NCBI GenBank assembly: GCA_020002185.1 | Contig: CM034534.1 | Coordinates: 65,440,717-65,504,716 of the forward strand | Origin: Paraescarpia echinospica | Lineage: Eukaryota; Annelida; Polychaeta; Sabellida; Siboglinidae | Reading direction: 5' to 3' | Length of the DNA: 64,000 nt | Shown here: piece after piece, positions 1-13,300 of the stretch | Layout: each line of letters begins with the position of its first letter | Position numbering within the stretch: the first letter of the stretch is position 1 | Made by a program: the position numbers and the translations under genes | The notes under the pieces: generated by a model | What the model was told of the DNA's origin: nothing | Databases searched by the model: none | What the model saw: only the letters and a program-made list of their open reading frames with translations

Positions 1-250
1 ATTATAGAAAATCAATAGTTTTGAAGATACAGTTTAAAAGTGTTCGGCAACTGTTCAGTCTAACAGGGGTCAAGTGTATCTACTCTGCCTGGGTGCTGTG
101 ACCAATTAAAGATTAGTCAAGGTCTCAATGGACTGGGCTGTAGAGATTAGTCACACTGCTGATTTTGTGGCACATTAAACAAAATCTACTGTTGGGGGTG
201 GTCTCAAGGGCCCTTCTCAAAACCACATCACTAGATAATGTAAAACTTTT

Positions 251-620
251 GCACTTTGGGGGCCCCTTAGGTGCCCTTAGAATGATTCAATCAAATACAG
301 ATTTCTTGTATATAGTGGCAGCACCCTAAGATACATCTATGCAAAATTAGAAAAAAGTTGCTGAACAGTTTTTGAAAAAATAGGCCAAATGTTACATTTT
401 TACCAGTTTTTGGGTCCTTGGAGGCCCTAGGGAGCCCTTAAAATGATTCGATTAAATACAGATTTCTCGTGCATAGTGGCAGTGCCCCAAGATATGTCTA
501 TGCAAAATTAGAGAAAAAGTTGCTGAACGGTTTCTGAGATACGGCAGCTAACGGCGGACGGAGGACGGCTGATGCAGAGTGATGGCAATAGTCCCTTGGA
601 CCTTCGGCCAAAGGACTAAA
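251..620. repeat. Dispersed repeat with internal tandem duplication
   Basis: Two units about 158 bp apart share gggccc(t)tagg, gcccttaNaatgattc, aaatacagatttcttg, tagtggcag and ctatgcaaaattagag. The end, with cggacggaggacgg and ccttcggccaaaggactaa, has the look of the tail of dispersed repeats common in marine invertebrate genomes. That family assignment is from memory and unverified. Confidence 0.6.
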
Positions 621-775
621 ATTAACAAGATTTAACCATATTTAATGAGATTTTACAAAATCAAATAAGATAAAATACAATTTAACAATATTTAACATGA
701 TTTAATGAGATTTTATCAAATTTAACCAGATTTGACTAGATTTAACAAGACTGATTAAAACCGGGCAAAAGTTAA
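599..775. repeat. Degenerate short tandem array (tttaacaagattt-like)
   Basis: Roughly a dozen imperfect copies of an 11-13 bp AT-rich unit (aatttaacaagattt and variants) follow directly on the preceding repeat. Confidence 0.6.
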
Positions 776-1107
776 CAAGACTGCCATCTAAAGAAAAATC
801 CTGATATGACAAGTGGACAAGGAACCCGTTGGCTTATCAAGAGTCCTACTTTTTGTATCTATATCTAACCAACTCTTCTAAGGTACTCGTTATTTTTGGT
901 TCAAGAAATATTCATACTGCTAGCATTTACAAAATCACCAGATAATTATTTTCTCTATTTACAGTGACGGCAACATGGGTAGAAATCTTTATCACAGATT
1001 TCAATCATGAAATTTGGCTGGATCACCTCAATTTAACCTGGATTCACAATCGCACAGTTTGCACTGAAACCCTTCATGTGTTCATTCTTAGGTCGTGTTT
1101 GCCTCAC

Positions 1108-1325
1108 CTTCTTTGAAATGAGGTACTCCATGCCGCGGGCCACCTGGTAGGAGAAACTGACAAGGTCCTTGTAGGTGAGCGTCTTTGCCTCGCGGTTCTC
1201 AGGCAACATGGGGCTGTGCAGCGGCATCTCGTAGCCCGAGGAGAAGTTGTGTTGGGGACGTTGTGCCTTCAGAAAGTCTCGCATGCTCCCGTATGGCGCA
1301 AACTCAACAAGGACGTACAGCGGAC
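1108..1325 (-). CDS. FGFR: FGFR exon 11: kinase hinge to helix E
   Basis: Acceptor gcgcgtgtag|GTCCGC, donor AAGAAG|gtgagg. It encodes the hinge [19 protein letters not shown], the kinase insert ([20 protein letters not shown]) and [20 protein letters not shown]. Both the insert position and the [16 protein letters not shown] run are typical of FGFR. It ends in phase 0 just before the expected catalytic loop, which lies beyond the left edge. Confidence 0.95.
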
Positions 1326-4300
1326 CTACACGCGCAAGGGTGCATCATGGGATATGATTCAGAAAATTACTGCATTTTCACAACGTTATGGATGTGATAA
1401 CATTCATAGTAATCAACAAAGATATGGAAATTGTTAAAGTACTGTTGGTATAACATTTTAGTTAATCCTGTGTGCAACAAGAGGCAAAGGCTTAGAAATC
1501 GTAAAATTCAGCACATATGTTGATTACAAAGGAACCTAAATGCATATAAGATGATATATTTATAATAATATGGCAATTATGTGTGGGCTGTAAATGTGGC
1601 CATTTTGGACATTCTGCGGCGAATTACAATAAATTTTAGAACAAATAACATATAGATTACGATGTTTAAAGCTTTAAAATAATGTTAACAATAAATAAAT
1701 CAAAACATAATAATATTAATACTAATAATATTAGTTAAAACATACCAGTCAAAAAATAAATACCAATTGTTAAAAGTTAATAATAAAATGTTGGGCACAT
1801 GTCAATAACTAGTGTAAAATGCTAATAAATTTAAGCAGAAAATTATGTATTTAACCAGATAGTCACGTGGTTCTGTAAAGCAACTCTAGCGCAATGACCA
1901 ACTGGACTGACCATTTTCCGTGCAGGCTCCGATGAAGTTGATGATGTTGATGTGGTGACCAATGGTCATCAGGATCTGCATCTCCTGCACTAGGTCATTC
2001 AATTCCTTCTCTGTTGCATCATCTGAAAGGTGAACCAGACACTCAGGTATAACCACAAACACGGTTACAGTGTCACAACATTCTAACTGGTACCTACTGC
2101 TACCATCTGCATTAGCTGTTGCCATTTATTAAATCATTGTTATCACAATACACTCATTTGTGTATTCTCTGTAATTCTCATCACCTTTATTTGCTGGTAT
2201 TAATCTTGTTTCTAGTTGTTCTAGTTGTTTTTTGTAAGTAATACAAATATTTTTAGGGCTCAGCACACTGTCAGTTTGGCGACCATGTTAATGTTTTGTG
2301 TGATTATAAGAAAACGTGACCTATAAAGGTTCTTAAACTTCCCACCTGCTGTTATTATCATCTCATTGACATGCTGGTCGATTTTAGTCAAAATCTAATA
2401 TCTCTAGCTCTTGCAAAATGCCTGTATGTATGACACCCGTCAATATTTACAAATGCATGCAGGCAGTAATCCGGCTAAAGTGTCAACTAGCCAAATTGCT
2501 GCCAGATACCCTTCCGCTTAGTAAAATCAGCTAAAAAGACACCATTTTACTGTCAACAGCTGCTATAATCACATCTAGAAATCTGACTACTCAAATGCAC
2601 TTATGTCAGAGCAAGTGAACATTGTAAAAAATCATTTCTCAAAAATATAATGCACTTTTTTTCGTCTGTAATCAAGCAGGAAGTTCAACAGTGTGCTGAC
2701 CCCTTTAGTTTAATTGGAAATGTTGTGTGGTGCTGCCATCTAGTGATTACAACTGTAGAGACTACAACTGTAATCACTAGATGTCAGCACCACATGTCCA
2801 GCCACCTTGCGGCTAAAACCCTAGACCTAGCAATCTCATTCATTGTAACAGGGTTTATGATTTGACAAGTGTATATCATTCAACTATGGGAAACTGCCAT
2901 TATCCTTCCTTTTACGTGAGCGATTTACATTTAAAAACAACTGTTGAGACAAGAGGTGGACAAAGGAGACCCACCTTTCAGCATCTTGACCGCGACAATC
3001 ATCGGATCGAGGTGACCCCATAGTCCGATGGCATACCCCTTGCGCACCTGACCAAACGCCCCTTCCCCAAGTGTCTCCCCGAGCTGAAGGCTGAAACATG
3101 GTAGGAAAGGGTTGATGCTAACAATACGACCAACACCAGATGAAGATGTCTATCTGTCTTATTACAAGAGGTGACGTTACAAACACGCTTTACCACCTCA
3201 CAATTGAGGTAATTCTAGGAAAGTCCCAAATTATTTTGATATACAATAAAATATAGGATATTAGTTCCACTAATACAGTCACCTCGCTATTCAGGTCACT
3301 TTTGTCCAGTCCCAAAGGTGACCTTAGTAGAGAAGTTCCACTGTACCAACTTTTGTTAGTCTTCGATCTGTTCCAGCAGAAATGCTACATTTTAAACTTA
3401 TTCTATTAATATCTGTCTGGCTACTTCCAAAAATACAAAGTCCGATGTTAGCTACCCTCTTATGAAAGTAGCCTTTAAGCCCTTACTTATATACCCTTCA
3501 GACGGCAGAAATGCTACACATGTTTAGTATTAATTAACACAGACATTTTAAAAGGCTGATGCTTCAGGGTTTTAATCACAGAAATGTTTATTCTTATTCA
3601 TCATTTAGGCTCCCTGCCAATCCCACCTGGGATAAAACATTAAGAAACATTCACTCACTTGCCGCGCTGAAACTCCCACTTTCGGTCAATGGGAATGGCG
3701 TATTCCTGCCCAGACGGCAGTCTCGTGTACAGTGGGTTGACCACGTCCGGTCCCTTGACCACGTGTCTACGGCGGGAGTGACCACACACACGCGTCACGA
3801 GAAACACAACGCATGTCACGCAGGATATGACAAACGAGATGCTGATGATGGCGACAATGATGAGGGCATTCCTCGGCAGTCCCAAACTCAGGTTGTGCTG
3901 AGCTATGATTGGCTGTCGCACTGTCATGTCGGGGATCTCAGTCAGGTTTGGTGCTGCATTGTGGGATGTGAACAAAAACAAAGTGAACAGACGGTTTGTT
4001 TTTGTATTTAGTTTAATTAAATATATTTTATTAAATGTCTATTTAATATTACTAAATGTTGTTTAAATGTTATACAAGTTATTAAATATTACTAATTAGT
4101 AATATTATTACTTAATTTGATTAAATTGTACAATTTATTGCACAAAGACTTTGCGTACATAAATATCCACATGTGTCTATATCCAGGTATCACTGCGCCA
4201 CATACCCTCTGGTGACAGGATACAATGTCCTGAGTTAGATAAAACCACATTTGAGTTGTGTCTGAGAAGGTGTTCTCCTACCTGGTAGGACGGTGACGTA

Positions 4301-7300
4301 GACCGTCCGGAATTTGGTGCCATAGACATTGCCTGTCGAGCAGGTGTAGAGACCAGTGTCATTCAGTGTCACGTTCTTCACGACCAGTGTCTCCATGTCA
4401 GTAATATTTAGACCACTCTCCTGGGTAACAAGCTCATCATTGTTATCATCAACATCATTATCATCTCATTCATCACTGCCATTATCATCATCTCTATCAC
4501 AATTATAATTATCATCATCATCACCATCACTATAAATAGTTTTTATAAAAGGTAAGTTCTTATATGGTGCAGTGTCTAGTCCTCAGGACTGCTCAAAGCG
4601 CTTTACACTTTACTCCGGGGCAGACCTGTTCAATCGAACACCATCTCAACTTCTCATTTTTATGAAGATCACTACCATTTTTATCATCATCACCATCATA
4701 ACTATAATAACCATTATCGTCATTATATACAGTGCCTGTTTTTATTATTTGATTCACATATGTTTCGTATGAAAAACAGTTAGTTGGTCAGTATGATGTT
4801 GTATTTTTCCATACAATTCAACTTATTTTTTACTGGTAGATTCCCTAACTATCTGACAGATGGCAGCACTGTGGGTTCCTCAAATTGTGTAACAGATGGC
4901 ATAGTGTAACATTTTAAACAAACAATGATTTGAACAAGTATTAATGATTCATTTCACAACTCCATCCTTGATAACATATGTCACTTTGGCAGATATAATT
5001 TCGATAAAAGTCTGTTCTCAGCATCTTAAAAATCCCAGAAGAGATAGGAACTGTCAGACAAAATAAACCATAACATTCAGCCACACAAACTTCACTGTTA
5101 CTGTCTTCATGATTTCAGCCAATCAGCAGAGCCGTACCTTGATGACCCGAACGTAGGAGTGGCCGAGTTTGTTGCGGAGTGACCCGTTGACCTTGTAATG
5201 CTTGAGCCACTGCAGGTATGGCTGCGGGTCACTCATGATGCGACATTCCAACAGCAGGTCTTCCCCCTCAGTCACTGTTGTGTTCTTCGGCTCCCGGATA
5301 ATCATAGGAGGCATCTTGGGTGGTCTCGCTGCACATAAAATTATATTTATGCAAGCACCAACACAAGTCATGAATAGTGATGAAATAAGGCCAAATGAAT
5401 GACATTTATTAAAGAGATTAAGTTAAAGAGAGAGAAATGTGGGCTCTACATCCCAAGGCCAGACCTGTGACTGAGCCCATACTAGTCTCCTGTACCTCTG
5501 GATGACAGAGCCCACATTTCGGCATATACAACATTAGAAGTATTGTTATAGATATATAAAACAACAGCATTACTACTGTAATCACAGTAGACCTTATGCA
5601 CTGTACCGTACTAACCAAGCACACCATTCATTCATACTAACTATAATCCCAACTACCTGCTGAAGAGTTACACTGTATCAAGATTTAGCCTAAACCTATA
5701 AGTGGGGCCATTACGCCCAATCCAAAAAATTACTAAAATCACCGGTGGAAGAGAAGCGAGCTGTCTCGGCATCAAAACCCCGTGAAAACATTGTCCAACT
5801 GCACTAAGAAAATGGGGAAAGCGTTGAGATCTGCTATGAACCCCTTTTCCACCAATGATGTACATGTTGTGTCCATAACGCTATCAAAAATTGGGAGGGA
5901 TGGGAGGGCCAAAATTGTTGATGAGACCACTCCGTCTGCTTTCACAAAACGACATGACCAAGAACTCGTTGAAATCTGCCACCGAGCGCCACTACTATGC
6001 GGTGATTGGTTCCTCATGCCAAAAGAGCACCAAAGACAAAGAGGGGTAATTAGCATCAGACATTAGGCCAATCATCACTCGTCCTGCGTTGTTGCCAGCA
6101 CAAAAATACACATGCAGCACGGTGCCGTGGCTGCATAGTCTCATTCACAAATTTTTTATTTTGTTCGTGGCATGTAGCATTATATTAACAATTTATTTAA
6201 TGATTTTATCTTAATAATTTTATGAATAAAACATCTTTTATTACAATAACAATTTTATTATACCATATATATTTATTTGTTTTGTTTCATTAGTATATTA
6301 GTATTTATTTGTTTAGTTATAATATTATTCATTTATAAATATAAATCTTAATATTTTGTTTCAATACTCTTATGATTGCATGCATGTTTCACAATATGTG
6401 TAAGCCCTGTTGAACAGGCTAGTTATTTATTTATTAATATTAATATAATATACATATTTATTTTTAAATTTAAATAACAATTCTTACGATTGAATGTATG
6501 TTTTACTGTGTGTATGTGCCTACATGTGGGATGGTCCCATGTATATGGTGCTATATACAAATTTTTTTAATAATAATAATAATATTAAGCAATGAAAAAT
6601 GGATGTCAGCACATCAATTTAGCTGTGTCGGTACCAAGAAGCAAATTAACAATTCCAACATTTTCTCTTTCCACTTAGTATGCATTTTCAAATACTTAAC
6701 TACATCGAAGCCAAACACGCCTGTCCTTCACGTATAATTCCACAGCTTTTGTTGCCTGACTTAAATTCCCGAAACACAGACAATAAATGTGATAATTTAT
6801 TCATGAATGACACGTACAACTGCCATAGCAAAACCCCTTTAATTTAACACCCGAACCATCATCGCTGACTTTCTCACAATAAACCCGATCGTCAAGCTCC
6901 AGAAATGTGCTCTGTCATGAGGAACCATGCCTTGGAACGACGCATGAGAAAAAAGACAATGTTACACCTCAACAAAAGAACACAATAAATTCCAGAACAA
7001 TCGCTTTGGTTTGTTTCCCACAGTCCCCGACAGTTGTTCTGCTGTTACTCGACATTATCCCACCAAACTAGGCAGGTGATGGATGACTCTACAGTTCCAC
7101 AGTCTCATTAATTCACCACACAAAAATGCGCAGGTGACTTTCAGAGAGGGTTTCTGACACCCTCCACCCCCGCCCTTTGTGTCTGTCATTCCCATTACCG
7201 CTAGGTCTGCGGCTGAGTTGCATGAATTAATGCCTGGATGACAATAACGGTTCGCTCATCGCTAACCGAGGTGAGAGAAAAACCGGTGACAAACAATATA

Positions 7301-10300
7301 GACAAACAAAGGGTAGACCATTCCCGGTGACACCAGTGTCGATCGCGCAAAGGAATGGGGTAAAAAGACTGCGAACGAATGCATAATCGTTCAGCCATGG
7401 AAGTGCTAGTTGCTGATTTATGAATTGAGGCGGTATTTGTTGCAAGCATGAATTTACTATGGTTACACATCGGCGGCACTTGCATTCCCAGCGGAGGAAT
7501 CGCCCCGCTTTCCACACCCCTCTGACACAAAGTTCACCTACGCCCTGTGATTCCCACACCAATGCCTGCAAACATCTTCGATATGCAATGCAGATCAGGT
7601 TTTTGCCTGGGCTTTATTCAGCTCATTGGTAAACATTCGCATGTCTACCCCCTTGGTGGGGTGCAGAACGTGCCCCCACCCAAAAAAAACCCTCATGATC
7701 GCTCGCTGTGAATGCATTTGCGTTGCGATGACACACGTTTGTGGATGTGCAGAAGTTTATGGTTCAATGTGTGACACCCCATAAAAACAGACACCTCACT
7801 TTTAACCCTGTACAATGTTTCACCCACCCTATACGAAACAGACGTACCTTATAGTTACATAACTACTGCCATGAAAATATGTATTCTCAAAACAAATTGG
7901 CTTTCATGACTGGGTTAGCAATTGCAGCTATGCGTAACCGACAAAAACATTTATCAAGATTTTGCAACAACATTTTTTACAGAGCACAATAAATGAGTGG
8001 AACAAATCTTCTAAGTAAATTTATGGTAAATATGAGAATATACTTAGGAAACTAAACTGACTGATATCTCATGGGTTGTTCCCATCCATAGCAAATGCGC
8101 CAGACTGGAATTGGTCTAAGATGCCTTTGGGTTATCAAGAATCAAATGAGATATTTGTCTATCTTATTAAACATACCCACACCGCTAACATTTACATAAT
8201 CAGTGTGTTCCATTCAAAGTACTTTCACGCAATCAGTTTATCTTGTATATCTTGTGATGTTTCGAGTGCTCTCAGCAATCTTGCTCAGACGGCTACCGCT
8301 AGGTACAACTGCGCAGAATAACTACTGTATCGCCATCTATCAGCAGCCATCTGAGGAATACTGCTGAGAGCAGTCGAAACATCATGAGAATACAAGGTAA
8401 ACTACTGTGGGAAAAGAACAGATATTACTAATAATGACCAGCCACAGCAAAGCGGGTATTAAGTTGCAACATTGTGAAATTGAATTTTGTACCTTTCTGG
8501 ATTTTAGACAGACAATGAGCTTTAAAATTATACCTCATTTGTTTAAATGTACTTAGTAGTTTTAGATTTATTGCAAAAAAATTGCAGCACACTTTAAATA
8601 AAAAAGCAACACTTTGAGAAGAGATGTCACGTTAACTTACATTGTCTATTTTATTAATCTATGCACTTTATTACTTTTGGATTGTTTATCGAGGAAAATA
8701 AACTTGACATTGAAAAATGTGATTATAAGTTATGTAATTCTGCCAACATCACTAAACTGTCGGAACATGACCGAGACAGGTATTTTTGGCTCGTGTCTAA
8801 AATAGATCCGTGCGACTTAATGTTCAGATCTCCGAGGTGGGTCATAATTATGAATCATCCAGTCTGATGAACCTATCCACTGACAATACTGAGGACAGAG
8901 CTATGCGACTCACCAACTATGTCGAGGTTGAAGGTGAAGTTGAGTTGTCCATAGCGGTTCTCCACGAAGCACGTGTAGTTGCCCTTGTCTGAGGGTATCA
9001 AGTCCTTCATCCGTAGAGTCCACCAGTGACGCTTGATCTGAGAACAAACAACATCGTTAAGAGCGTGCACAGCTAAGGGTTTCATTATTGTTGGAAAACT
9101 GCTGCACTTTGATAGCATATTTATCTAATGAAATGTTGTGTAATCATAAAATACATCAGACAACAGCATCCGCAAGAAACTGCAAAGGATTTTTCATGTA
9201 AAAGTAATTAATCAAATTTCAGTATTACCGATAATTTTATTTATTTTTTGTCAATGCAATGTGTAGTTATGTTTACAAATGTTTTGTAAATTAAAAAAGT
9301 AGTTTTTTATTTCTTAATTTGTATTATACATATTGTTTATCTATATCTGGTAATTTCAAAATGTTTCACATCTTTTATATTGTAGTTCATATTTTTGATA
9401 AAACTATATACAATTGAGGTGAACATTTTATTAATTGATACAAGAAATAGCTATTATGATAAAATAAAATAATATATGCCTACATGCAGCTATTCTAAAA
9501 CTTGGCAGACAAGTGTTAATTTATATACAAGAAACAGTTATTACGCTCCAATAATATAGTCTACATCTTCACAAATACTACTTACAGGAGCAAGCTCGCG
9601 TTGGAGGAAAGGTCTTCCATCCTTGAGCCACCAGATATTGGGAGTCGGTTTTCCATCGGCGATACATTTCAGTTCAGTGGTGGAACCGGCAAGTTTATGT
9701 ATCCGTGGTAACAGAAACTCCTTGCTGCGACGTGACCACACAGGAGCATAACCACGACCTGTAAACAACATACACTTTACTAATATGACCACACCACAGA
9801 AAAAAAATGTTATACTTTCATGGAAAATTGTTTAGTACTTTTTAGTACTTTTCTGTTAAATAATCATATCAAGATATAGTTTAACTTTTATATCATGAAT
9901 AGTGTTAATTTTATACAAGATTATTTTAATTTGCAAGAAATAATTCAAAATGGTCTTTTGATAAGAAAATGACCAATAACATGGCAAAAATGGATTTGTC
10001 TCTATCTAAATCTGTGTTTTAGTGAATGTTTTAGTGGAATGGAAAGGTTTTCCCACCTGATAACCCCTTTAACAATACTGCCTGCTGTCGAGAGCATTCC
10101 AGAATTAATACACCTTCAACATGACTCACGGTGACAATGACCCAAAATCCGATTAAAAATCAGCCATTTTTTCTGTGGTTTTACACTAAGCACAAACATG
10201 GAATTGACTACTTTAAATTCTGGCATAAAAATCACTCAAATGCGCTTGTGCAACATGATACAAAGATGGCCTGTGTCAGTTTCACTGTGTACTTGACCGA

Positions 10301-13300
10301 CTTCCTTCACTTCAACAAAGGCATTCTTAAATTGCCAGAAGCAAAGTTAGAATTAGATAGCACAAGAGCCACTAAAATACCCTGGCCTGCAGGTAGACAG
10401 TGAGCTACATTAAGGGACATAAGATGTGCTAGCATGTCGTTTACAATTGCAAACAGGTCATATACTTTAAACAACCATCTCTGAATGAGTGAGTGAAGCG
10501 TTTATGGACTGAAGCGGCCTTTCAGGTTACTAGCAAGCAATCATATCTCTTCATCAGAGAAGGCACTTGAAGTTTGTTTAAAATGCATTAGTTTCTCTTG
10601 CAGTGGTGCTAATGTCGTCATTAACATGGTTTCTTGTGTCACCACTTTTCCCAACAGAGGACACGGAATGACATAAAGCCTAGACTGGAACACCCTAGGA
10701 GCGTGTCCGTGGTCTCCCTATTTATGGGCAACTATCGGTACCCCAGTAAAGGGTTCATACTTTCCCCAGCTCGACCTGTTCATTCTAAATTATTGTATTG
10801 CTATCTTCTAATGTAGTGAAACACACCAATCAGTATTCCCTCAGCATTAAAGATATATTGCTGTCTCTTAATGTGGTAAATGCACCAATCAATATTCATT
10901 CAGCATAATTCTATCAAATTTATATTTAGCGGTGATATTTTCTATAACAAGGTCTACCATAACGTATTTTCAAACGTGGACACACCCAAATGAATCTGCG
11001 GACCCACCAATCGTTTTAAATATATTCTGACCCTCCGCCACCCCTACCACTCACCATAACCACCCACCCGTACATATACTGTGAACACTACAAGGACTCT
11101 TTTTGCAAGGAAGAACATGCCCGTTTAAAAGTAGCAACCATAAAATCGACATGTTCTGGGCTGGACTGTCTTATACACCCATGGATATAGTAACACCAGA
11201 TATATGGAGAAGTTTAACAAAGTACCGCAGTGTTCTTATAGAAAACATTAACTTATCACAACCCAGATGATTGCCGGATGAGATGGGCAAGCCACTTGGC
11301 AAGGATGGATGCCGGAAAAAAAGGGAAGAGAGCAGAGGCGGAACAACATAAAGGACACAGGAAAAGGGGAAGGCCACAGCTGAGATGGGAGGACTGCGTG
11401 AGGAGGGACATGAGAAGATCAGGGGAGGATGAAAGATGGAGAGAAGGAGCAATGGACAGAAAACTATGGAAAGAAAAACACAGTGAATGGTTCAGCTCTA
11501 CTATACCTGACCCTCACCCCTGAACAGCAGGTAACAGGGATAGGAACAAACCCATCCACCTCCATACAACCGGAGTATGATCACATGATCAAGACATCTC
11601 ACCTGTGTACACGTGCAGCATAAATGTCCAGCGAAGTTCTCCGTAGGTGTTGTTGATGATGCACGTGTAGTTGCCTTCATCCGAGAGCACAACCTGTTGC
11701 ATCCGTAACATCCAATTCTTCTTCTCGATCTGTCACAAGCAATATTCATCTTATGACACAATTCGTACAGGGAAAACTTTAAAATATCTTGACATTTCAC
11801 AGACTTTTCTAAGACCTTTATGTAACTTTCCATCACCAAAATATCACAACATATAAATATTTTACAAACAGCCCCTAAACGTTTATACAGTCATTCAAAC
11901 CAGTTTATCGAATTTTTTAAACAGTTTAAAGTAGCATAATTCCAAGAACACTGCCGTAACATGGAGAATTCACACTCAATGAAACACAGAATGACATCAA
12001 TTTTGTGCACTATTAAAACCAGAACATGTGACAATTTCCGATCCATTTATAACTGTTCAGACTAGCACTGCCAAAACTCAGTGGCCCAGAATTAAAGGTC
12101 TATGATATTCGCATGCTACCCAGTACAGGTTGGCTGACAAAATCTCATAACGTTCATAAATGCATTTGTGCCTCGGTAAACTATGCCACAGACCCACAAT
12201 TATGACTCATATGACAAGATTGAATTTGGACAGAGAACTGCACGGATCACATGTGAAATGACCCACATTTGGACAATGCAGACCACAAGAAATATAAAAC
12301 GAGCTTCTGGCACGAGACAAACATTTCTTAAGGTGTTCATCAGTAGCAAGGAAAACATCATGGCTGAATGTGTAAAACCATGACAGGCTTTCTAAAGGTG
12401 TTCATAAGTAGCAAGGAAAACATCATGGCTGAATGTGTAAAACCATGACAGGCTTTCTAAAGGTGTTCATAAGTAGCAAGGAAAACATCATGGCTGAATG
12501 TGTAAAACCATGACAGGCTTTCTAAAGGTGTTCATAAGTAGCAAGGAAAACATCATGGCTGAATGTGTAAAACCATGACAGGCTTTCTAAAGGTGTTCAT
12601 AAGTAGCAAGGAAAACATCATGGCTGAATGCGTAAAACCATGACAGGCTTTCTAAAGGTGTTCATAAGTAGCAAGGAAAACATCATGGCTAAATGCGTAA
12701 AACCATGACAGGCTTTCTAAAGGTGTTCATAAGTAGCAAGGAAAACATCATGGCTGAATGTGTAAAACCATAACAGGCTTTCTAAAGGTGTTCATAAGTA
12801 GCAAGGAAAACATCATGGCTGAATGTGTAAAACCATGACAGGCTTTCTAAAGGTGTTCATAAGTAGCAAGGAAAACATCATGGCTGAATGCGTAAAACCA
12901 TGACAGGCTTTCTAGACACTGGCCACAGGCACCACCTCGGCTCAAGCATGATCCTTTGTGCTGGCTAACAATTTGACGTGAGCTGTATTATATGCCTGGA
13001 TATCTCATGCAGACAGGGAAATAGAACCGGGTGGAGGGTAAATATGTAACCCGCAGTGGACTCACAAAGGCGTTGTTTGTTTATAAAACCCTTCTGGGGT
13101 AAGGATGGAGTGAAAGAGAGTTCGAGGAGGAAGCTGGAGAGGAGTTGGTAAAAGTAGGCTGGACAGGTGGAACAAACAGAGAGGAAGAATTAACAAAGAG
13201 AGTGGATACCTCAGAGAGGAGGGGGTAGAAGGAGAAGAGGAAGATTGTGACTGAGATATCCATCACATGTGGCCCAGTTTGAATTAAACTACATTGAAGT

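Larger units (their letters stand above)
1..1107. other. FGFR intron sequence, no exon seen
   Basis: Left-hand end of the window, downstream of the last visible FGFR exon. No catalytic-loop exon is present on the minus strand. It holds a dispersed repeat with an internal duplication (251-620) and a degenerate AT-rich array (599-775). Confidence 0.7.

Noticed and set aside
1030..1107. Continuation of the kinase exon towards 1033
   Set aside because: After the donor at 1108 the frame loses similarity to the expected catalytic loop, so it is intron.
5772..6066. Mirrored 94-codon frames on both strands
   Set aside because: No recognisable similarity; symmetric openness on both strands suggests chance. 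It might be a fragment of an unknown repeat.
9541..9585. Extension of the Ig exon past the GCTCCT|gtaagt donor
   Set aside because: The open frame continues, but the strong donor and the phase-0 join to the exon at 9037 restore the Ig fold, so the extension is intronic.
10634..10816. Similarity to the stretch near 4.6 kb (cagctcgacctgttcat versus gcagacctgttcaat)
   Set aside because: Too short and imperfect to call a repeat family from these two sites.
12329..12914. CRISPR-like regular array
   Set aside because: Units are contiguous tandem repeats without unique spacers, in a eukaryotic intron; likewise the 41-bp array at 62.75 kb.
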